From assembly GCA_903885855.1 (NCBI GenBank), contig CAISKG010000194.1:1-7778 (forward strand): DNA of 7,778 nucleotides, written 5' to 3'. Each line of letters begins with the position of its first letter. The first letter of the stretch is position 1. Below are positions 1 through 4,646 of the stretch, one piece after another. The translations under genes were made by a program, and so were the position numbers. The DNA comes from an uncultured Planctomycetaceae bacterium (lineage in GTDB: Bacteria; Planctomycetota; Planctomycetia; Pirellulales; UBA1268). The notes beneath the pieces are model-generated. The model searched no databases, was not told where the DNA came from, and saw only the letters and a program-made list of their open reading frames with translations.

Positions 1-873
1 CGTCGTCGCCACCGCCACGATCGCCGCCAGGCTCGGCCCCGGCCCCCCGGGGGAGACGCCCGCCGTGACCGTGGCGGCGGCGCCGACGGCCAGCAGCAGC
101 CCCACGCCGCACCAGGCGGCGCGCAGGGGGATGTCGGAGGAAAGCATGACGGCGTCGCCGGCGAGGCGCAGGAGCTTCCGGGCTGAATACTTCGTCTCGC
201 CGGCCTGGCGGGCATGCCGGTCGTACCACACCGGCTCCTGGCGGAAGCCGGCCCAGGCCACGAGCGAGCGCAGGTAGCGGCGCTTCTCCGGCAGCGCCAC
301 CACCGCGTCCACCACGCGGCGGTCGAGGAGCTTGAAGTCGCCGGTGTCGACCGGGATCGGGTAGGGCACGAGCGCCGCGAAGAGCCTGTGGAAGAGACTC
401 GCCGTCACGAGCTTGAAGCGGGTCTCCCCCTCGCGCCGCCGCCGGCGGCCGTAGGCCACGTCGACGCCGCGGCGCCACGCCTCGACCATCTCCGGGATCA
501 CCTCCGGCGGGTCCTGGAGGTCGGCGTCGATGAGCACCACCGCGTCGCCGCGCGCCCGTTCCAGCCCGGCCGACATCGCGGCCTGCTGGCCGAAGTTGCG
601 CGCCAGCTCGACGACCTCCGTGCGCGGGTCGGCCGCGGCGATGGCCTCGAGGCGGCGCAGCGTGTCGTCGCGACTGCCGTCGTCGACGTAGACGATCTCG
701 AAGTCCATCCCCGTCTCCGGGAGGACCTCCACGAGCCGGCGGTGGGTCGTCTCGATCACCTCCGCCTCGTTGTGGCAGGGGATGACCACCGAGAGGAGGC
801 CGCGGCCGGGGGCGGCCGCCGGCTCGTGGCGGGCGAGGTCGATGCGGCGGGGGGCGCGTCGGTCGTCGTTCAT
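1..873 (-). CDS. GT2 polyprenyl-phosphate glycosyltransferase, ArnC/GtrB/DPM1-like (3' end cut off)
   Basis: The product most likely transfers a sugar from a nucleotide donor to a polyprenyl (undecaprenyl) phosphate on the cytoplasmic face of the membrane. The 291 visible residues show a GT-A fold: first strand LSVVIPCHNE (27-36), nucleotide-binding VDDGS (63-67), ARNFGQQAAMSAG (91-103), DXD-type metal motif DADLQDPP (116-123), GDFKLLDR (178-185) and the family signature GETKYSARKLL (225-235). These are the hallmarks of bacterial DPM1-like enzymes (family knowledge). A hydrophobic segment follows at about 251-272 and a second begins near 281, as expected for the two or more C-terminal membrane helices of this group; the rest lies beyond the window edge. 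The ATG overlaps the stop of the upstream membrane glycosyltransferase as ATGA, and GGGAG lies 9 nt upstream, so the start is well supported and coupling is likely. The sugar is unknown. Confidence 0.9.
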   Translation of the reverse strand, partial: MNDDRRAPRRIDLARHEPAAAPGRGLLSVVIPCHNEAEVIETTHRRLVEVLPETGMDFEIVYVDDGSRDDTLRRLEAIAAADPRTEVVELARNFGQQAAMSAGLERARGDAVVLIDADLQDPPEVIPEMVEAWRRGVDVAYGRRRRREGETRFKLVTASLFHRLFAALVPYPIPVDTGDFKLLDRRVVDAVVALPEKRRYLRSLVAWAGFRQEPVWYDRHARQAGETKYSARKLLRLAGDAVMLSSDIPLRAAWCGVGLLLAVGAAATVTAGVSPGGPGPSLAAIVAVATT

Positions 874-2660
874 CGCGTCAGGCTCCCGGCGGTGGCGGTG
901 CGGTCGCCGGCGGGCGACCCCGCGGCGAGGACGAGGAAGTCGCCGTCCTTGAAGAGGGGCCGGCGGCGGGCGACCACGGTGGTGTCGGGGGGGAGGCGGC
1001 CCTCGATCTCCCGGTACGCCTCCTCGGTGACCAGCAGCACGCGGTCGCCGCCGGCGGCGAGGTCGGCCAGCGCCTCCTCGGCCTGCTCGGGGCGCCACTC
1101 GGTGACGATGCCGCGCGCGTAGTAGACGACGTTGGGCGTGTTCTGGCCGTAGGTCGAGATCCGCGCCCGGCCGCCGGCGTGGCGGTGCGCCGCCTCGACG
1201 AGCTCGGGCAGGGCGTTGGCCGCGGCGATCCGCGCCGCCGCGGGGCCCGACGCCAGCGCCGTGAAGACCAGGCCGGTGGCCGCCATCGCCGCCAGGGGAT
1301 CGAAGCGGCCGCTGCGGGCGGCGAGCCAGCAGGCCAGCGCCCCGAGGATCGGCACCGCCCCCACCAGGGCCGCCGGGGCGGCGCCGGCGAGTCCGTAGCG
1401 GGTGGCGACGAGGATGGTGGCGGCCGTGGCCACGCCCCCGAACACGAGCCCTCCCAGCCCCCAGCACAGCCAGCCCTTCATCGCCAGGCGCCCCCGGTCG
1501 ACGAGGCGCGTCGCCGTGGCGGCCACGACCAGCGCCGCGGCCGGATAGGCGGGGAGGACGTAGTTGGGGAGCTTGGTCGCCGCCAGCGAGAAGGTGCCCA
1601 CCCACACCGCCAGCCACACCAGCCCCAGCGCCAGCCCGCGCCGTTCGGCGGCCGGGGTCTCGCGGCGCGTCGCCCGGTGGGTGGCCACGACGACGGCGAA
1701 GGGGAGGAAGCACGACCAGGGATAGAAGCCGACGAGCATCGCCAGGGCGTGGAAGAGGATCCCGCCGTCGTGGTTCTCCATCGGCGCGGCGAAGCGGCCG
1801 ATGTTGTGGACGAGGAAGAAGCCCTCCGGCCAGGCACCGCCGGTGCGCAGCCCGACGGCCACGTACCACGGCGCGCCGACGGCGAGCATGGCGGCGACCA
1901 TCGAGAGCGGGCGGAGGAAGCGGGCCGTGGCCAGGGCGGCCGGAAGCACGGCGGCCGCCTGCCCGCCGATCGACGCCGCCGCGTCACGGCGCTCGAGGAA
2001 CGCGAGCCCCCACACGAACGGCACCACGACCCCCAGCGGCCCGACGAACCCCACCGGCCCCTTGCAGAGCACCGCCAGCCCGCCGAGGGCCCCGATCGTG
2101 GCGGCACGCGCCACCGAGAGGCGCCGCCCGGCCCCGGCGGCCCCCGCCGCGGCCGCGCCGAGCCAGGGATCGACCGCCAGCACCGTCATCCAGGTGGTGA
2201 GCGCGGTGAGGATGGCGTCGGGGGTGGCGGCGTGGGCCTCGATGCCCACGAGCAGGCAGCCCACCCAGGCGAGCGCGGCGACGACGCCGGTGCGCGTGTC
2301 GAACCAGCGTCGTCCGGCCCACACCAGCGCCAGCGCCGCGACCACGGTGGCCAGCGCCGCCGGCAGCCGGGCCGGGATCTCGCCGACGCCGAACAGCCGG
2401 CAGCAGGCCGCCATGCACCAATGCATCAGCACCGGCTTGTCGACCGCCAGCGTGCCGTTGAAGGTGGGGACGATCCAGTCGCCCGTCTCGAGCATGGTGC
2501 GGGCGATGGCGGCGAAACGCGGTTCGTCCTCGTCCCAGAAGGGCATGGGGGCGAAGCCGATGGCCAGCGCCACCGCCGATGCGGCGATGACCGTCGCCCA
2601 GGGATGCCGCGGTCCGGCGTTCACGGCGTCGCCGGACGCGCCGGGGTGTGGGGATGCCAT
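870..2660 (-). CDS. ArnT/PMT-like GT-C membrane glycosyltransferase, second paralogue
   Basis: This is a 596-residue polytopic membrane protein of the glycosyltransferase 39/83 superfamily, which moves a sugar from a polyprenyl-phosphate carrier to an acceptor on the outer side of the cytoplasmic membrane. An N-terminal helix (about 21-40) leads into the acidic loop WDEDEPR (42-48), matching the catalytic Asp-Glu loop after helix 1 of this fold, then LETGDWIVPTFNG (57-69) and DKP (74-76). ATPDA (145-149), CKGPVG (199-204) and KLPNYVLPAYPA (363-374) also resemble ArnT landmarks. About a dozen hydrophobic segments run to about 478, then a soluble C-terminal part (about 485-596) contains YGQNTPNVVYYARG. 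The ATG at 2660 is preferred because CGGAGA lies 10 nt upstream. A GTG at 2624 in the same frame would instead overlap the previous stop as GTGA but has no purine-rich site. Substrate and acceptor are unknown. Confidence 0.88.
   Translation of the reverse strand: MASPHPGASGDAVNAGPRHPWATVIAASAVALAIGFAPMPFWDEDEPRFAAIARTMLETGDWIVPTFNGTLAVDKPVLMHWCMAACCRLFGVGEIPARLPAALATVVAALALVWAGRRWFDTRTGVVAALAWVGCLLVGIEAHAATPDAILTALTTWMTVLAVDPWLGAAAAGAAGAGRRLSVARAATIGALGGLAVLCKGPVGFVGPLGVVVPFVWGLAFLERRDAAASIGGQAAAVLPAALATARFLRPLSMVAAMLAVGAPWYVAVGLRTGGAWPEGFFLVHNIGRFAAPMENHDGGILFHALAMLVGFYPWSCFLPFAVVVATHRATRRETPAAERRGLALGLVWLAVWVGTFSLAATKLPNYVLPAYPAAALVVAATATRLVDRGRLAMKGWLCWGLGGLVFGGVATAATILVATRYGLAGAAPAALVGAVPILGALACWLAARSGRFDPLAAMAATGLVFTALASGPAAARIAAANALPELVEAAHRHAGGRARISTYGQNTPNVVYYARGIVTEWRPEQAEEALADLAAGGDRVLLVTEEAYREIEGRLPPDTTVVARRRPLFKDGDFLVLAAGSPAGDRTATAGSLTR
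883..887 (-). promoter_or_regulatory. Shine-Dalgarno of the GT2 gene
   Basis: GGGAG on the minus strand, 9 nt before the ATG at 873. It lies inside the coding region of the preceding gene, consistent with coupled translation across the 4-nt ATGA overlap. Confidence 0.5.
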
Positions 2661-4399
2661 GCGAGCGGATTCTCCGGGGACACGTCGGTGGGGGACGGGG
2701 GCCGGCCGCCGGCGCCGTCCCGGGGGCCGACGACGACCAGACAGGGACCGAAAGGCTGGGGCCGGCGCGCCACGACGGCGAAGCCGGCGGGGAGCGGGTC
2801 GGGCAGATGCATCTCGAAGCGGCTGTCGAGCAGCACGCGCGCGTCGGGACGCGAGGCGAGGTGGGCGCGCACGTCCTCGGTGGCCACGAGCGTGGGGATG
2901 TCGTCGGCGGCGTAGAACACCATGCTCGGCGGCACCGCGCCGAAGCCCGCCCACGCCCCGCGGGCGGGCCGCGGGCCGAGGTCCTCGACCAGCAGCCGCG
3001 CGTGCCTGGCACCGCCGACGCGGTCGGCCGCGATCGCCGCCAGGCCGGCGGTCGACAGGGCGGCCGTCACGGCCAGTGCCGCCACCGCGCCGCGGCGCTC
3101 GAGGCGCCCCTGGAGGTGCCACGCGGCCACGGCGCCGGCCGCCGGCACCACACCGAGCCATGCCGCGGGAAAGAGCTGAGGCAGGCCGGCCACGGCCGCC
3201 GCGACCAGGCCGATGGCGATGGCCAGCCCCCCGGCGAAGAGGATCGACCAGGCGAGCCGCATGACGCGTTCGAGGGCCACCGCCGGGAAGCGGCAGCGGG
3301 CGGTGCAGCGGGCCTCGCCGGCGATCCAGGCGGCGAGGAAGTCGCCGGTGAGCATCGCCAGGGCCGGGTAGGCGGGCCAGACGTAGCCGGGGAGCTTGGT
3401 GCCGGCGGCGGAGAACGCCCCCACCCAGCAGGCGAGCCAGCACAGTGCCAGGCGCACGCCGCCGGCGCGGGCGGGGGGCGTGTCGGTGGCACGCGTGAGC
3501 GCGACGGCGTGCACGACCACCGCCGCCAGGACGATCGACCAGGGGAAGAATCCGACCGCGACGACGGCCGGATAGTAGAGCAGGGCCGGGCCGGCGTGGC
3601 CCTCCATCGGGGCAGCGAAGCGGCCCGCGTTGTGGATCACGAGAAAGCCCTCGAGCCAAGCGCCGCCGGTGCGCACCGTGACGGCCACGTACCAGGGGAG
3701 GGCGACGGCCGCGGCGGCGGCGCCCAGCAGCGGGAGGTGCAGTTCGGCCAGGCCCGCGCGCAGCCGTCCCGCCGGCGGGGACGCGGCGGATCGCGCCGCC
3801 AGCGCCTCCCAGCAGGCGTGCGCCAGGAACGCGGCCAGCGGCAGGCAGAGGCCGACCGGGCCCTTGGCGAGGGTCGCCGCGCCGAGGGCCGCCCCGCAGC
3901 CGATCATCCAGCGCCGGGGCGACCGCCCGCTCCGGGCCGCGCCGAGGGCGGCCACGCGGCAGGCCAGGGCCAGCGTGGTGAAGAAGACCAGCGGCGCGTC
4001 GGGGGTGGCGGACCGGCCGCCGACGGCGGTCCAGATGCAGCTGGCCATGGCGAGCCCGGCGAAGAGCCCGGCCTCCGCGCCCAGGAGGGCGGCGGCCAGA
4101 TGGCGCGTGAGGAGGGCGGTGCCGATCGTGAGGCAGGCGGAGCCGAGGCGGGCGCCGGTCTCGGTGCGTCCGGCCAGCGCGAAACCGGCCATGTGGAGCC
4201 AGTTGACCAGCGCCGGCTTCTCGACGCGCAGCCGGCCGTTGAACGTCGGCACCACCCAGTCGCCCCGGTCGAGCATCGCCTGCGAGCAGGCGGCGTTCTT
4301 CGGCTCGTCGTCGTCCCACAGCGCCGGGCCCCCCAGATTGCACAGGAGCACCAGCGCCGCGACGGCGGCGACGGCGACGGCATGGGTGCGCGGAGGCAT
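2621..4399 (-). CDS. ArnT/PMT-like GT-C membrane glycosyltransferase, first paralogue
   Basis: This is a 592-residue polytopic membrane protein and apparent first gene of the minus-strand operon. It has the same layout as its downstream neighbour: helix 1 (about 6-24), acidic loop WDDDEPK (28-34), RGDWVVPTFNG (45-55), EKP (60-62), SATPDAP (130-136), AKGPVG (178-183), RTGGAWLEGF (243-252), HNAGRFAAPME (256-266), KLPGYVWPAYPA (335-346), and a soluble C-terminal region from about 460 containing VFYAADDIPTLV. The Asp-rich loop after helix 1 corresponds to the catalytic acidic residues of ArnT/PMT enzymes (family knowledge). Shared motifs at matching spacing show that the two genes are paralogues. 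The ATG at 4399 places the first helix right at the N terminus; a GTG directly before it (4402) is also possible, and a TTG at 4495 would add a proline-rich leader that looks non-coding. Donor and acceptor are unknown. Confidence 0.88.
   Translation of the reverse strand: MPPRTHAVAVAAVAALVLLCNLGGPALWDDDEPKNAACSQAMLDRGDWVVPTFNGRLRVEKPALVNWLHMAGFALAGRTETGARLGSACLTIGTALLTRHLAAALLGAEAGLFAGLAMASCIWTAVGGRSATPDAPLVFFTTLALACRVAALGAARSGRSPRRWMIGCGAALGAATLAKGPVGLCLPLAAFLAHACWEALAARSAASPPAGRLRAGLAELHLPLLGAAAAAVALPWYVAVTVRTGGAWLEGFLVIHNAGRFAAPMEGHAGPALLYYPAVVAVGFFPWSIVLAAVVVHAVALTRATDTPPARAGGVRLALCWLACWVGAFSAAGTKLPGYVWPAYPALAMLTGDFLAAWIAGEARCTARCRFPAVALERVMRLAWSILFAGGLAIAIGLVAAAVAGLPQLFPAAWLGVVPAAGAVAAWHLQGRLERRGAVAALAVTAALSTAGLAAIAADRVGGARHARLLVEDLGPRPARGAWAGFGAVPPSMVFYAADDIPTLVATEDVRAHLASRPDARVLLDSRFEMHLPDPLPAGFAVVARRPQPFGPCLVVVGPRDGAGGRPPSPTDVSPENPLAWHPHTPARPATP
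2671..2676 (-). promoter_or_regulatory. Shine-Dalgarno deciding the start of the second GT-C gene
   Basis: CGGAGA on the minus strand, 10 nt before the ATG at 2660 and inside the 3' end of the upstream paralogue. The alternative GTG at 2624 has only GC-rich, purine-poor sequence before it, so this site favours the ATG and a 40-bp gene overlap. The spacing is slightly long, so the choice is not certain. Confidence 0.4.
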
Positions 4400-4403
4400 C
4401 ACG

Positions 4404-4420
4404 GAGAGGGGCGCCCTCCC
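4404..4420 (-). other. Small hairpin masking the only SD-like sequence of the first GT-C gene
   Basis: In the leader of the minus-strand operon, GGGAGGG can pair with CCCTCTC across a CGC loop: five Watson-Crick pairs in the core, then one G-U and one G-C pair. GGGAGGG is the only Shine-Dalgarno-like stretch near the start and sits 14 nt before the ATG at 4399, which is long. The pairing is seen in sequence; a regulatory role is inference, and short GC-rich hairpins are common by chance here. Confidence 0.25.
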
Positions 4421-4476
4421 GGGCGGGTTGGACGGCGGCGGGCCCGTGGTTCCGGCGGGCCGGAATCGGGGGGGGG

Positions 4477-4505
4477 AAAGTAGGCCCCGGGGCAAGGTGG
4501 GTCAA
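4477..4505 (-). promoter_or_regulatory. Candidate sigma70-type promoter of the glycosyltransferase operon
   Basis: On the minus strand, TTGACC (4505-4500) is followed after 17 nt by TACTTT (4482-4477). The -35 matches consensus at 5 of 6 positions and the -10 at 3 of 6, with optimal spacing. It would start transcription near 4470, giving a leader of about 70 nt before the ATG at 4399. The weak -10 keeps confidence moderate. Confidence 0.4.
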
Positions 4506-4566
4506 GTCGGCACGGGCGGTCCGCGGCGGACCCGCCACCCCCCGTTTCTTGCGGTTTTCTCCCCGG

Positions 4567-4594
4567 TTGACCCCGTTCCGGGGGCGGGTATGTT
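4567..4594 (+). promoter_or_regulatory. Sigma70-type promoter of gyrA
   Basis: TTGACC (4567-4572) and TATGTT (4589-4594) are separated by 16 nt. They match consensus at 5 of 6 and 4 of 6 positions and lie in a locally AT-richer patch of a very GC-rich window. Transcription would start near 4601, giving a leader of about 45 nt before the TTG start at 4647. The in-frame ATG at 4590 lies inside the -10 box, so an mRNA from this promoter cannot use it as a start codon. Confidence 0.6.
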
Positions 4595-4631
4595 CAAAGT
4601 TTTTCCGGCCGTCTCCCGACGCCGGAAGCCG

Positions 4632-4638
4632 GGAGGAG
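4632..4638 (+). promoter_or_regulatory. Strong Shine-Dalgarno deciding the TTG start of gyrA
   Basis: GGAGGAG is followed by an 8-nt spacer and then TTG at 4647. This is the best ribosome binding site in the window and the main reason for choosing a TTG start over the upstream ATG at 4590. Confidence 0.7.
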
Positions 4639-4646
4639 ACCCCCCT

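Noticed and set aside
1179..2915. Long plus-strand open frame opposite the second GT-C gene
   Set aside because: The translation is Arg/Gly/His/Glu-rich low complexity with no domain; it is a shadow of a convincing membrane glycosyltransferase. The same applies to 214-1122, 1801-3264 and 2648-4483.
3630..4646. Upstream extension of the gyrA reading frame
   Set aside because: It lies opposite the first GT-C gene and across the divergent promoter region; its translation has no family resemblance, and a strong SD places the start at 4647.
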